Origin: Chloroflexota bacterium | GTDB lineage: Bacteria > Chloroflexota > Ktedonobacteria > Ktedonobacterales > Ktedonobacteraceae | Direction: 5' to 3' | Assembly (NCBI GenBank): GCA_005881495.1 | Contig: VBHI01000207.1 | Span: 1 to 32,326 of the forward strand | Length of the DNA stretch: 32,326 bases | Made by a program: the position numbers and the translations under genes | Shown: positions 1-8,554 of the stretch, piece after piece | Numbering within the stretch: position 1 is the first letter of the stretch | How the letters are laid out: the number at the start of each line of letters is the position of its first letter | The notes under the pieces: generated by a model | Databases searched by the model: none | Told to the model about the DNA's origin: nothing | The model's input: the letters and a program-made list of their open reading frames with translations, nothing else

Positions 1-165
1 CCCAAGCAAGTAAGTAAGTGGAGAGAGAGCCTTTTGCCCTCTCCTCAGGCTTCAGAAACATTCGCTCCTGCTTCCTCTCAGGTGACTCACAAGCAAAAGG
101 CCATGCAGAAGAAAGCAAAGAGCAAGATGGCAAAGCTGTCGCGGAAGAAAAATAGGAAGCGGTAG
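1..165 (+). CDS. C-terminal tail of a truncated protein, strongly basic
   Basis: Frame 1 is open from the first base of the window to a TAG at 163-165, giving 54 codons with no start visible, so the gene begins outside the window. The tail is rich in Ser/Pro/Gln and ends in a lysine/arginine-rich stretch (KKAKSKMAKLSRKKNRKR). Such basic tails occur in nucleic-acid-binding proteins and in low-complexity C-termini, but no family can be named from so little sequence. The reading frame could also be fortuitous. The next feature on this strand is the left inverted repeat at 330. Confidence 0.4.
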   Translation, partial: PKQVSKWRESLLPSPQASETFAPASSQVTHKQKAMQKKAKSKMAKLSRKKNRKR

Positions 166-329
166 AGGAACGAACTGCAGTCGAGAACCCATGCTCCTCA
201 AGTTTTCTTGGGTTAAGGTGGGTAGCCATTCAATTATGAAGCGTTATCAAGAAACTCTCTCTCATTGATCCTCTCTACAAGGAATATTGCGAAAAATGCA
301 ACTGCAAACTGCGGAATGTGGGTTTTAAT

Positions 330-362
330 GGCTCTTCCCCACTTTAAGTGTGTCTGCTTGCT
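330..362 (+). repeat. Left 33-bp inverted repeat
   Basis: It begins GGCTCTTCCCCACTTTAAG and matches the reverse complement of 1624-1656 at 31 of 33 positions by eye. Confidence 0.75.
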
Positions 363-434
363 ACCGTTTCATTGATATGTCATTCTACAGGGAGAGAGTC
401 CCCCTGAAAAATGAGGTCAATGAAGATGGCTGTT

Positions 435-1397
435 TCAAGGCTCTGCTGTGAGCACGAAGGTGGTCCCAACGCTGTTAGGTAGGTAGGCCTCTGGCATGGA
501 TTGAGCAATGCGTTGAGTTGCACGCCAGCCAGTGCAATGGGCGGGCACAACGATGGTGGGAGTCATCTGGTGGAGTGCGTCTATCGTCTGTGGGATAATG
601 GGTTCGAAGAGGGTTCCGGTGAGATGGAAGCCTCCCACGATAGCATAGAGCTGCTCGATAGCCGTCTGTGAGCGTACTTGTCGCAGAATGTTAATCAGGC
701 CGGCATGCCCGCAGCCCGTCAGCACCACCAGGCCTTTGTTGCGCACGTTGATGACAATCGCTTGGTCATCATAGACCCAGGGATCGGGTTGCCAGGTGCC
801 ATCGATTTCCTTCTGTTGAATCTTAAACCCTTGTTCAAACTCGGTCGTACGCTCAATCTGTCCAGTGACCAGCAGCGTCCCATTGATGAGAAACGATGGT
901 CCACGTTCCACCAGGAGTTCGATCCCCTCCCGCTGTAAATCATGCAGTGACGGGGGCGGTAGATCCAACACGCGATTGTCGTTATACACCAGGCGTCGTT
1001 TCAGGAAAGCATCGGGATGCAGCAGAATAGGCATGCGCCGTTTGCCAAGCTTGTCGAGGAAGCCATCCAGGCCATGGGTGTGATCAGTATGACCATGACT
1101 GAGGACAATGGCCTGAATGGTGCTGAGATCGATGCCAAGCACAGCGATATTCTGAAGCGCCCCATCAGGACTGACTCCTGTGTCGAACAGAATGGTTGCA
1201 CGCTTTCCCTGGTCAATAACTGTTATCAAGAAAGAGGCACCGTGTTCTGCACGGAGTTGCGTGCGTGTGAGGGCATCGGCTGGCAAAGGGAAACGCCGTG
1301 CTACGGAGGTCGAAGCCATAAGCAGATCCAGCGAGTTGTCCATGATGGTCGTAATTTCTACCCCATCAACAGTAGGGAGCGTGAGCAGTGATGGCAT
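435..1397 (-). CDS. MBL-fold metallo-hydrolase (COG1237-like)
   Basis: This 320-residue protein carries the metallo-beta-lactamase metal motif SHGHTDHTHGLDG, followed by TGCGHAGLINI and a late GGFHLTG histidine motif. These are features of the branch related to 7,8-dihydropterin-6-methyl-4-(beta-D-ribofuranosyl)aminobenzene-5'-phosphate synthase. The metal ligands look intact, so a two-metal hydrolase is expected; the substrate cannot be told. There is no signal peptide, so it is probably cytoplasmic. The ATG at 1397 has a good AAGGAG site 8 bases upstream. The gene stands alone and is enclosed by inverted repeats at 330 and 1656, which suggests it may have travelled as a unit. Confidence 0.85.
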   Translation of the reverse strand: MPSLLTLPTVDGVEITTIMDNSLDLLMASTSVARRFPLPADALTRTQLRAEHGASFLITVIDQGKRATILFDTGVSPDGALQNIAVLGIDLSTIQAIVLSHGHTDHTHGLDGFLDKLGKRRMPILLHPDAFLKRRLVYNDNRVLDLPPPSLHDLQREGIELLVERGPSFLINGTLLVTGQIERTTEFEQGFKIQQKEIDGTWQPDPWVYDDQAIVINVRNKGLVVLTGCGHAGLINILRQVRSQTAIEQLYAIVGGFHLTGTLFEPIIPQTIDALHQMTPTIVVPAHCTGWRATQRIAQSMPEAYLPNSVGTTFVLTAEP

Positions 1398-1444
1398 AGT
1401 GCATGCTCCTTTCAGAAGGATACAACGTGTACGCTTATGCTTAC

Positions 1445-1466
1445 ATTATACAACACACTGAGTGTG
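1445..1466 (-). promoter_or_regulatory. Promoter and dyad operator of the MBL gene
   Basis: On the minus strand a perfect TATAAT (1450-1445) lies about 50 bp before the start codon. Immediately upstream, in the -35/-10 spacer, is the perfect dyad CACACT-N-AGTGTG (1454-1466). A dyad at this place fits repression by a dimeric regulator. No strong -35 hexamer was found. Confidence 0.45.
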
Positions 1467-1623
1467 CATTAACGTTTTGCACTGGCTTACAAACTGACTC
1501 AAAAGTTGGTGGGGGCATCAGCTAAAAGCAGAAACGGCGACACTTCCATCCTCCTTCACCTCATTTTTGGATACAAAGTCTTTCTCTGTAGAACAATCTA
1601 GAGCGAGATTTCAATCCAGTGGG

Positions 1624-1656
1624 AGCAAGCAGGCACACTTAAAGTGGGGAACAGCC
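1624..1656 (-). repeat. Right 33-bp inverted repeat
   Basis: It is the inverted partner of 330-362. Read inward on the minus strand it begins GGCTGTTCCCCACTTTAAG. Confidence 0.75.
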
Positions 1657-1981
1657 TTTTTTCTCTATATTTTGCTGTCTTTAAGGTAGCCCAGGACCTT
1701 ATCTGTAAGGGTGCAAGCGATCATTTTATCTGCCAGCAACAGGTATTCTTCCACTCGAATCCTCGACACCGCTACCATACCTGTTATATACTACTCATGC
1801 AGAGTTAATACGATTGGGTATGTTTCTCCGTTTTTGGAGTTTTGTTCGCATTTGAGGCATTTAACCTTTTCCTGGTAGCAGGGAGGTGGCTTCCTGGCTT
1901 TTCTGTTATGCACTATTACACCAACATTTTGTATAGCATTAAAAAGATTACCCAAAGGGCAATAGACGTGGGAGCCAACTC

Positions 1982-3463
1982 GTGAACGAGATAGAAGAAC
2001 ATGAACAACCGCAGGATGACTTTGAGGTAGAAATAATCAGTCTCGATCAACCGAGTATTATCGGTGATCGCAACAATATTCCTTTCGTGCCTCTGCCACC
2101 GAAAATACGCTCCACACGACATCAACCGAATTGGTCATTGCGCCTGGCTATTGTCGCAAGTGCAGTGTTGCTAGCCTTCCAGGTGATACCGAATAGCTTT
2201 TCCACGATGCAAAGTATGATGCAGCAGGCAGTGCTTCCTCTCATACCCGCTTCTACCCCGGCACTGCCGCCAGGCTATGATAGCTTCTACATGGATAAAG
2301 ATATACCATGGGCGAAAGTATTTGTCGATGGACACCAGATACGTCTCCCGCGCATCGGCGTCGACGAACCGCTCAAATTAGGGAGAGGACATCATCTTAT
2401 TTCCTGGCTCGCCGCTCCCTTCCAGCCGCAGTCCTGCCTGCTATCAATACCTTTCGCAAGCGATGATACCTGTCGTTTTGCGTTTGATACTGTCGTACAC
2501 AAATCGTCGTTGTACCAGGTTATTCTTCTGCATGAGTCGCTGAACACATTGCCCCTTGAGCAGCGAACAGCACTGGTGGGCACAATACAAGTAGTGCTTG
2601 GGAAGCTCTTTACAAGCGAAATGGTGCAGCCGGGGGAGCAGTATGCCAGAGAGAGCGGTCCGGTTACAGCGCGGCAACCTCTGCGAGCCACACTTCACTT
2701 CCAGTTGGATACCAACAGCAATTGGGTATGCTTTGCAAATATGCAAACCCACAGTGGCCTGCTCTGTGGAATCGATAGGCAAGATTGCCGGCAACTCTGT
2801 TCTGCTCCCTGGCAGTTCAGGCAGCAACGAACCGCGGCCTCCATTGCATCAGGGTGGTTTGCTCTTGCCATGACACGCTCCTCTTGGAACTACGCCACAG
2901 GAAATGGTCGCATCGTTGCGCGCGATCAACCGGTAGGCTTTGTAGGTCCAGGGCTGGGTCAACAACTGCTTTTGCTTCGCATTGCCTGGGATAGCGTATG
3001 GCATGTAAACGTACTTCTAGGTCCAGACCTCGGTCCACCCATATATACGTATACGAAAACCAGAGGGATAAATGGAAAATATCAACCTTTCATAACCGGC
3101 GCCGTACAGGTCGCCGACGATCCGGCTTGCATCGTTGCTCGGCAGTTTGTTTTAAGTGGTCAGGCGCCCGGGCCTCAAGCTGGAGAGTCAACGGATGCTA
3201 TAGTACGGCTTATCTCCGCATCCAATCCTGCCATCGGATGCCTGGTGGTAGCAACTGCTACTGATAAGACGGATACGACGCCTGCACCCATACTTCCGAC
3301 AGCGCGCTACATCGTGCGCTTCGGCTTATTGCTGGCAGCAAACCCCGTAGCATATCTTCTCCGACCAGGGGTACCCCGCGCAGATGCGTACGAATTGAGC
3401 CTGGTACAGCAATTGGCAACGCTTCCAGGTCAAGCCTTCACCGATGCGGTTGGTATATACTGA
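1982..3463 (+). CDS. Membrane-anchored protein of unknown function with PEGA-like segment
   Basis: The 493-residue product starts with GTG at 1982. An acidic, proline-containing cytoplasmic segment of about 50 residues is followed by one hydrophobic helix (about 51-70) and a large, presumably extracytoplasmic region. Residues after about 100 (AKVFVDGHQIRLPR, then LKLGRGHHLISW) resemble a PEGA-type module, in which a short loop follows 'V.VDG' and a later 'G.H.I'. Several cysteines occur in the outer part. I do not recognise the family. It lies 155 bp upstream of the repeat protein on the same strand and could be co-expressed, though a dyad sits between them. Confidence 0.65.
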   Translation: MNEIEEHEQPQDDFEVEIISLDQPSIIGDRNNIPFVPLPPKIRSTRHQPNWSLRLAIVASAVLLAFQVIPNSFSTMQSMMQQAVLPLIPASTPALPPGYDSFYMDKDIPWAKVFVDGHQIRLPRIGVDEPLKLGRGHHLISWLAAPFQPQSCLLSIPFASDDTCRFAFDTVVHKSSLYQVILLHESLNTLPLEQRTALVGTIQVVLGKLFTSEMVQPGEQYARESGPVTARQPLRATLHFQLDTNSNWVCFANMQTHSGLLCGIDRQDCRQLCSAPWQFRQQRTAASIASGWFALAMTRSSWNYATGNGRIVARDQPVGFVGPGLGQQLLLLRIAWDSVWHVNVLLGPDLGPPIYTYTKTRGINGKYQPFITGAVQVADDPACIVARQFVLSGQAPGPQAGESTDAIVRLISASNPAIGCLVVATATDKTDTTPAPILPTARYIVRFGLLLAANPVAYLLRPGVPRADAYELSLVQQLATLPGQAFTDAVGIY

Positions 3464-3530
3464 GAGGTTCCCAAATTGCTATTCGCACTCCAAAAACCAC
3501 TGCTTCTGACGTCTTCCTCATTGGATTGCA

Positions 3531-3547
3531 TTTTCTCATTGAGAAAA
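3531..3547. other. Perfect short dyad TTTTCTCA-T-TGAGAAAA
   Basis: An 8-bp perfect inverted repeat with a 1-nt centre lies between the 1982 gene and the repeat protein. The same half-sites recur with a 5-nt centre at 10533-10553. It is either an operator for the 3619 gene or a weak hairpin; no T-tract follows. Confidence 0.35.
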
Positions 3548-3618
3548 ACAGTTTGACCATCCATGTTTAGATGTAAACAAAAAAAACTTTAGAACAGCGG
3601 AAGAAAGGTAGGAACCTT

Positions 3619-4191
3619 ATGTCTTCAGTTTCACAGGATGTATTGGCTAGCTTCAGCAATGCCATTGTCGGAGTAGCGGGCTACTACGTCACCGGTGAAG
3701 GCACCCAGCACGTGATTGTCGGGACCAATGACGGTACTCTGACCGAAGTATACTGGAAGTCAGGCCAGGGCGTCCATCAGGACGTATTGGCCAACTTCCT
3801 GAGTGGAATTGTTGAAGTCGGAGGCTACTATGTCGCCAATGAAGGCACTCAGCACGTGATTGTCGGAACCAGCGACGGCAATCTGACCGAGGTATACTGG
3901 AGGTCTGGCCAGGGCGTCCATCAGGATGTGCTGACCAACTTCAGCAATTCTATTATCGGAGTAGCAGGCTACTATGTTACTAACGAAGGTACTCAGCATG
4001 CCATTGTCGGGACCGGTGACGGCAATCTGACCGAGGTATACTGGAGATCTGGTCAGGGCGTCCATCAAGACGTGTTGGCTAACTTCGCGAGCGGGATTGC
4101 TGATGTTGGAGGCTACTATGTCGCCGATGAAGGAACTCAGCATGCCATTGCCGGGAACTTCGATGGGACGCTCAATGAGGTCTATTGGTAA
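3619..4191 (+). CDS. Protein of four 48-residue tandem repeats, propeller- or lectin-like
   Basis: After five residues the whole 190-residue protein consists of repeats of 48 residues: three full units and a fourth of 41 residues ending in VYW. Each unit reads QDVL.(N/S)F, then GYYV, then an EGTQH(V/A)I(V/A)G segment, then (T/N).DG.L.EVYW, with SGQGVH as linker. Alternating hydrophobics and the DG turn point to beta-sheet blades. Four blades of about 48 residues recall hemopexin-like folds, and the QH..(V/A)G..DG.L...YW pattern recalls PLL/tectonin-type lectin repeats (inference). There is no cysteine, signal peptide or membrane helix. A ribosome site (GAAAGGTAGG) precedes the ATG. Function unknown. 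Confidence 0.75.
   Translation: MSSVSQDVLASFSNAIVGVAGYYVTGEGTQHVIVGTNDGTLTEVYWKSGQGVHQDVLANFLSGIVEVGGYYVANEGTQHVIVGTSDGNLTEVYWRSGQGVHQDVLTNFSNSIIGVAGYYVTNEGTQHAIVGTGDGNLTEVYWRSGQGVHQDVLANFASGIADVGGYYVADEGTQHAIAGNFDGTLNEVYW
3634..4188 (+). repeat. 144-bp tandem repeat inside the repeat protein
   Basis: Units begin at 3634, 3778, 3922 and 4066, each with a variant of CAGGA(T/C)GTATTGGC. The DNA copies are still very similar, differing mostly at third positions, which indicates fairly recent internal duplication. Confidence 0.85.
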
Positions 4192-4280
4192 TAGATATGA
4201 GCACTTATTGAGACGAGGCACGGTTCTCATCCTTTCTTCTCAAGGAGAACATGCTGATACAAGTGATACATCTGCAACAA

Positions 4281-4309
4281 GTGCAACAAGTGCTACAAAC
4301 TTGCTGCAC
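4281..4309 (+). terminator. Rho-independent-type terminator of the repeat-protein gene
   Basis: GTGCAACAAGT (4281-4291) pairs with ACTTGCTGCAC (4299-4309) with one mismatch and a 7-nt loop. It is followed by the T-rich CTTTACTCTTTT and lies between convergent genes. Confidence 0.6.
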
Positions 4310-4361
4310 CTTTACTCTTTTAATAAAGAAGATTCAGAACTGAGATACCATTTACGAGGGC

Positions 4362-7300
4362 CTATACAGGCGCTGTATGGCCTTGGGCCAGGGCGAGGCG
4401 GGCACGTTCGACGTCATGTACCGCTTTAAGTGCTTCGAAAAATCCCAGGGCCTTCTCAAAGTGGAAGTGGGCACGGCCAAGATCGCCTTTTCGTTTGTCC
4501 GGGTTGTCCTTATAGAGTACATCAGCGCGGCGGCGGTAGAGTAGTCCCAGGCAGTAGAAGGCTTTACCTTTATCCCAGGGGAGATCAAGGTCTTTTGCCC
4601 ACTTGAGAGAGTGTTTCAGATCTGCTTCCGCCTGCTGCCAATGCTGTCGTTCCAGGTGCATCCTGCCGCGAGCACGCAGGGCAATGGCCAGGCTTCGCTG
4701 TGTACCAGATTGTTCAGAGGCGGTTACAGCTCTTTCACAACTTGCCTGTTGCACCTTAACGCTTTCGCCTGTAATAACGACAAGTTCCGCCAGTAAAGCC
4801 AGCATATTAGGTGAAGGAAACGGCTCGCTGCGTTCCAGTAAGTCTCGATATTCTGCGGCCGCGCGTGTCCAGTCTTCCCGTGCCAGGTGGATAATGGGCA
4901 TAGTTGGCTCTGAATCGCCCAGTGTACAGTAGCGCTCCAAAAGCCGTTTGTACTGGCGAAGGTAACCGTCCCCTTCATCATTTTGGCCAGTGAGATAAGA
5001 GATGAGCGTCAGCGTTTCCAGGGCTTCAAACTGCCACTGTTCGTTCTGCTGGTATTGTTCGACCATGTGTAATATGCTCCTGGCTGCTTGCTGTGCCTCG
5101 TCCCAGCGATTCCAGCGTTGCCAGGTGAGCATACGGCCAATTAAACAGTTCAGCAAAATAGAGGGGCTTTCCATGCTCTGTGCAATGCGCCAGGAGTAAC
5201 CCAACCATTGTAAAGATGTGGGATAATCACTGACTTCTTCATGTGCCCAGCCAAGTGAGAAGTAAAGATCCTGGAGTTCAACACGACTTTTAATCTGATC
5301 AGCAAATTTCTGGCGATAATGTTGAATCTTGTGAGCATCATCGTACTTATGCTGCTTGGTATATATGTAAGCCAGCGCATCCAGTGTTAGCCAGAGCGCA
5401 TGGATATCGTGCAATTCTTCGGCAATGCGCAATGCTTCATTGCCGCTTTGTAGGGCTAAATCGGCAAACTTCGCTCTTTCCTGCGTGCCAGAGGACTCCT
5501 CCTGATTGCGTGCATACCAGAATGCTTGATACGTAAGGAATTCAGCGTTTTGGCCGCTGATTGGTTGTCCCTCTAATAGCTTCAGCCCTTCATCGATGTA
5601 TGTACGTATCTCCTGTACATCAGGCTTGGTATTGAATAGAGCCAACCAGCGTGACCCCAGCTGTGATAGGTGATTATAGAGGTGAAGCAAGCGGCTTCGC
5701 TCTGCTTGTGGTTCTGACGTCACCAACTGGAGCGCTCGTCGATATGCCTGCCATGCTTCATCAAGATTACCTCGCTGGGTAAAAGCTCCTCCGAGTTTCT
5801 CGTGCATCCCTGCGATGGTTTGTGAGTCTGCTCTACTATCGACCAATAAATCTAATGCTTCACTATAGGCCTGGATTGCTCGAATGGTGAAATAGCTACG
5901 AAGAGCCTGGTCACCTGCGATGGTAATGTAGGTAATGGCACGACGGCGTAATTCAGCACGTGTTAAGCGTACTGGAGGATTACTCGTGGATTCTGGCGAG
6001 TTGGGATTGGTAATAGCGTTCGGAACTATACCTGCTGACCACATACTCAATGCCTGTTGATAGTGGTAGGCGAGCAGTTCAGCAAAGGCCTCGGCATTGT
6101 TTTTAATCTTATCTTCCAGCCAGAGAGCCAATTGAGCGTGTTCCTGGGAGCGACGTGCCCGTGGGATGTTGTTATAGACCACATCGCGAATCAAAATGTG
6201 GTTGAAAGTGTAGACATAGTCGTTCTTTACGGGACTACGTGATTGTTTTTCAGCCACTTCGACAAAGTCGCGTTGTATTAACGAGTCAAGCGTTTCAAGA
6301 ATGATAGTGGCAGGAATGTCTGAGGCAAGTTCAATGAGCGCCGAAAGCCAGAAGGTACGACCGATAATACAGGCGTGTTGTAGTACCCGCTTCTCTATGG
6401 GACTCAGTAAATCGACGCGGGCCGCGAGCACCCCTTGAATTGTATCGGGCACGCGAGGAAGAGGAAAAACGTAATGTAGATCTATCAGTGTATCGTCTGG
6501 TGGTGCAACGGGGCTAGCTAATTCGCTGAGTATACTCTCATTCTGCGTGCCTATGTGCCAGTACCCGTCTTCTTTGATGAGCACTTTCTGGTCTATAAGC
6601 ATGCGTAAGATCTCTTCGACAAAAAAGGGATTGCCCTCGGCCCTGTTGAGGATAGTGTAGCGCAACACGCCTGGAATCTCCTCTGTTTTAAGCAGTGCAT
6701 CAACCAGGTCACTACTTTCCTCTTTTGAAAGCGATTCCAGAACAATAGTAGTAAAGTTGCGGCGTCCGCCACCCCAGTCACGCCGTCGATCGAATAAATC
6801 TGGACGAGCAGGACAAAGGAAAAGTATAGGCACATCGGTGATGCGGTCCGTTAAGTATTCTAGCAGATCAAGCAGCGCTTCATCTGCCCATTGGAGATCA
6901 TCAATGACAATAATCAGTGGCTGTTGATGAGCCAATGCTTCCAGGAAGACACGCCAGGCTCGCATCAAAGCCATCTGTGGAGCGCTCTGACTGCTCTGTT
7001 CTGTATTTTTCTTCAGTGTGCTAGCGCTAAGAGGGCGCTCTCTTTCGAGTTGATCCATGTATTGTTGTTCAAGAGTTGTGTCGCTGGTCCTTCTGCCCAC
7101 GCTGCGAATGATAGCGGAGCCTACCTCTACGGGGTCTTCAACACTTTTGGCGTTGATCAAGGTTTCGCGTACAAAGTCGTTAAATCGGCTCTCTAACGTT
7201 TCATTTGCTTCATCATTGCGCACACTAAGCAACGAATAGAGAATCTCAACCAGCGGCCTATAGGTCACCCCTTCACCATAAGGTGGGCAACGTCCTTGTA

Positions 7301-8360
7301 AGATACGAGGAGCGACCAGCCCATCCTCACAGGTGGTGCATTTGGCTGTCTCCTCTTCGCTCTGGAGGAATTCGTGTACTAATCGTGACTTACCGATACC
7401 TGGTACACCAAGCAGGGTAATTAAATGTGGGCGTTGTTCCGCCTGGACACGTGCATAGGTTGCGTGCATCAGTGCGAGTTCCAATGTGCGTCCAACCAGT
7501 CGCGCTTCCAGTCCTTCGATACCGCGCGGATGTTGCGCGATGGCAGATGTATTGTTTTGCAGTCCGGTTACCACCCACGCGGAAATTGGATCCGTTTTCC
7601 CTTTGATCCTCAGGGGCGCTAACGCATGGAAATCAAATACGTTCCTCGTCGAGAGATACGTGCGCTCTCCTACAAGGATGGTATCAGGGTTAGCAACTGA
7701 TTGGAGCCGCGAGGCAACATTGACCGCATCGCCCGTGATAAGAAAATCGCGCCTGTTATCATGAGCATCGCTGGTAGCAGCTACCTCTCCCGAGTTGATG
7801 CCAATGCGCATCTGGAGACGTGTAGCCTCCGGATCTTGAGCATGCCGTTGTTCATTAAAACGGGCAAGCGCTGCCTGCATATCGAGGGCAGCCCGTATTG
7901 CGCGGTCAGGATCATCCTCGTGTGCTAAGGGTACTCCAAACACTGCCATGACGGCATCCCCAATGTATTTCTCAACGGTGCCGCCGTGCTTGCGTATTTG
8001 TTCGGTCATCAGGTTGAAGTAGCTGGAGAGTATGGCACGCATGTCTTCAGGGTCCATGCGATCTGCCAATGGCGTTGAACCGATGATATCTGCAAACATG
8101 ACTGTAACGACACGGCGTTCTTCAGGTAGATTTGTCAAACTGAGAGGAAGCGGTTGTGTGTGTCCGTTCGCGTGCAGGAGCGATTGCTGCCTGGACTCAG
8201 CTTGTTTTCCCGCTTGCAAGGCTATACCACATTCGATACAGAATTTAGCTGAAGTCGGGTTGACAGTACCGCAATTGGGGCAGACTCCAAAACGCCTGCC
8301 ACATTCAAGGCAGAACTTTGCTGTTGGTGGGTTAACAGTTTGACAGTTTGGACACCGCAT
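4362..8360 (-). CDS. Zinc-ribbon / class III nucleotidyl cyclase / AAA ATPase / TPR regulator
   Basis: This 1332-residue protein begins with two CxxC...CxxC zinc ribbons (residues 3-20 and 27-44). A class III nucleotidyl cyclase domain follows at about 83-265. Its metal aspartates are D91 (MFADIIGST) and D135 (YIGDAVMAVFG), with K131 and the N214/R218 pair (GDAVNVASR), so it looks catalytically competent. An AAA/STAND-type ATPase follows, with Walker A GVPGIGKS (318-325) and Walker B LIIVIDD (482-488). The C-terminal half is helical and TPR-like. Family knowledge: such proteins couple a cyclase to an NTP-driven switch and a protein-binding scaffold. cAMP versus cGMP is not decided here. The gene is monocistronic; the ATG at 8360 directly precedes the first zinc ribbon. 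Confidence 0.9.
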   Translation of the reverse strand: MRCPNCQTVNPPTAKFCLECGRRFGVCPNCGTVNPTSAKFCIECGIALQAGKQAESRQQSLLHANGHTQPLPLSLTNLPEERRVVTVMFADIIGSTPLADRMDPEDMRAILSSYFNLMTEQIRKHGGTVEKYIGDAVMAVFGVPLAHEDDPDRAIRAALDMQAALARFNEQRHAQDPEATRLQMRIGINSGEVAATSDAHDNRRDFLITGDAVNVASRLQSVANPDTILVGERTYLSTRNVFDFHALAPLRIKGKTDPISAWVVTGLQNNTSAIAQHPRGIEGLEARLVGRTLELALMHATYARVQAEQRPHLITLLGVPGIGKSRLVHEFLQSEEETAKCTTCEDGLVAPRILQGRCPPYGEGVTYRPLVEILYSLLSVRNDEANETLESRFNDFVRETLINAKSVEDPVEVGSAIIRSVGRRTSDTTLEQQYMDQLERERPLSASTLKKNTEQSSQSAPQMALMRAWRVFLEALAHQQPLIIVIDDLQWADEALLDLLEYLTDRITDVPILFLCPARPDLFDRRRDWGGGRRNFTTIVLESLSKEESSDLVDALLKTEEIPGVLRYTILNRAEGNPFFVEEILRMLIDQKVLIKEDGYWHIGTQNESILSELASPVAPPDDTLIDLHYVFPLPRVPDTIQGVLAARVDLLSPIEKRVLQHACIIGRTFWLSALIELASDIPATIILETLDSLIQRDFVEVAEKQSRSPVKNDYVYTFNHILIRDVVYNNIPRARRSQEHAQLALWLEDKIKNNAEAFAELLAYHYQQALSMWSAGIVPNAITNPNSPESTSNPPVRLTRAELRRRAITYITIAGDQALRSYFTIRAIQAYSEALDLLVDSRADSQTIAGMHEKLGGAFTQRGNLDEAWQAYRRALQLVTSEPQAERSRLLHLYNHLSQLGSRWLALFNTKPDVQEIRTYIDEGLKLLEGQPISGQNAEFLTYQAFWYARNQEESSGTQERAKFADLALQSGNEALRIAEELHDIHALWLTLDALAYIYTKQHKYDDAHKIQHYRQKFADQIKSRVELQDLYFSLGWAHEEVSDYPTSLQWLGYSWRIAQSMESPSILLNCLIGRMLTWQRWNRWDEAQQAARSILHMVEQYQQNEQWQFEALETLTLISYLTGQNDEGDGYLRQYKRLLERYCTLGDSEPTMPIIHLAREDWTRAAAEYRDLLERSEPFPSPNMLALLAELVVITGESVKVQQASCERAVTASEQSGTQRSLAIALRARGRMHLERQHWQQAEADLKHSLKWAKDLDLPWDKGKAFYCLGLLYRRRADVLYKDNPDKRKGDLGRAHFHFEKALGFFEALKAVHDVERARLALAQGHTAPV

Positions 8361-8392
8361 ATATTACTCTGATTCTGCTTTCCTTACTCTGC

Positions 8393-8398
8393 ATTATA
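8393..8398 (-). promoter_or_regulatory. -10 box of the cyclase/ATPase gene
   Basis: A perfect TATAAT on the minus strand lies 33 bp before the ATG. The -35 region (TTCGCC at 17 bp) is weak, so activation may be needed. Confidence 0.45.
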
Positions 8399-8499
8399 TT
8401 GTACAACACTGCAGCGGCGAAGGTGAGATGCATCACTCTTTTTCTCGTAAGTAATAGAGAAATATATAGTAATGTACCCGGGACTATTTGTTTGCGGGC

Positions 8500-8528
8500 T
8501 TGACGATATCAAAGAATTTGCGTACTAT
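8500..8528 (+). promoter_or_regulatory. Sigma70-type promoter of the DUF402-like gene
   Basis: TTGACG (8500-8505), a 17-bp spacer and TACTAT (8523-8528) lie 27 bp before the ATG at 8555. An AAGGGAGAG ribosome site lies between them. Confidence 0.65.
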
Positions 8529-8554
8529 GAGGTCCGACGGAAGGGAGAGCTATC

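Larger units (their letters stand above)
330..1656. mobile_element. Putative TIR-bounded element carrying an MBL-fold gene and no transposase
   Basis: Two copies of a 33-bp sequence face each other at 330-362 and 1624-1656, differing at two positions. Weaker similarity continues about 20 bp further inward on both sides. Both read inward from GGCT(C/G)TTCCCC, as terminal inverted repeats do. The GGCTCTT start recalls ISL3-family ends (from memory, not searched). The only gene inside is the minus-strand MBL-fold hydrolase. The 8-bp flanks (322-329 and 1657-1664) agree at only 5 of 8 positions, so a target duplication is not shown. It may be a transposase-free passenger element moved in trans, or two independent repeats. 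Confidence 0.5.
1398..1981. other. Long intergenic region
   Basis: This 584-bp gap holds the MBL promoter (near 1445-1466) and the right inverted repeat (1624-1656). The remaining 325 bp upstream of the 1982 gene are AT-rich with several T-runs. No convincing ORF, tRNA or strong hairpin was seen there. Confidence 0.5.

Noticed and set aside
322..1664. 8-bp target-site duplication of the MBL element
   Set aside because: The flanks GTTTTAAT and TTTTTTCT agree at only 5 of 8 positions, and both are T-rich, so agreement is not meaningful.
4097..4429. 110-codon plus-strand frame at the end of the repeat gene
   Set aside because: It overlaps the repeat protein in another frame and runs through the terminator with a low-complexity Thr-Ser-Ala stretch.
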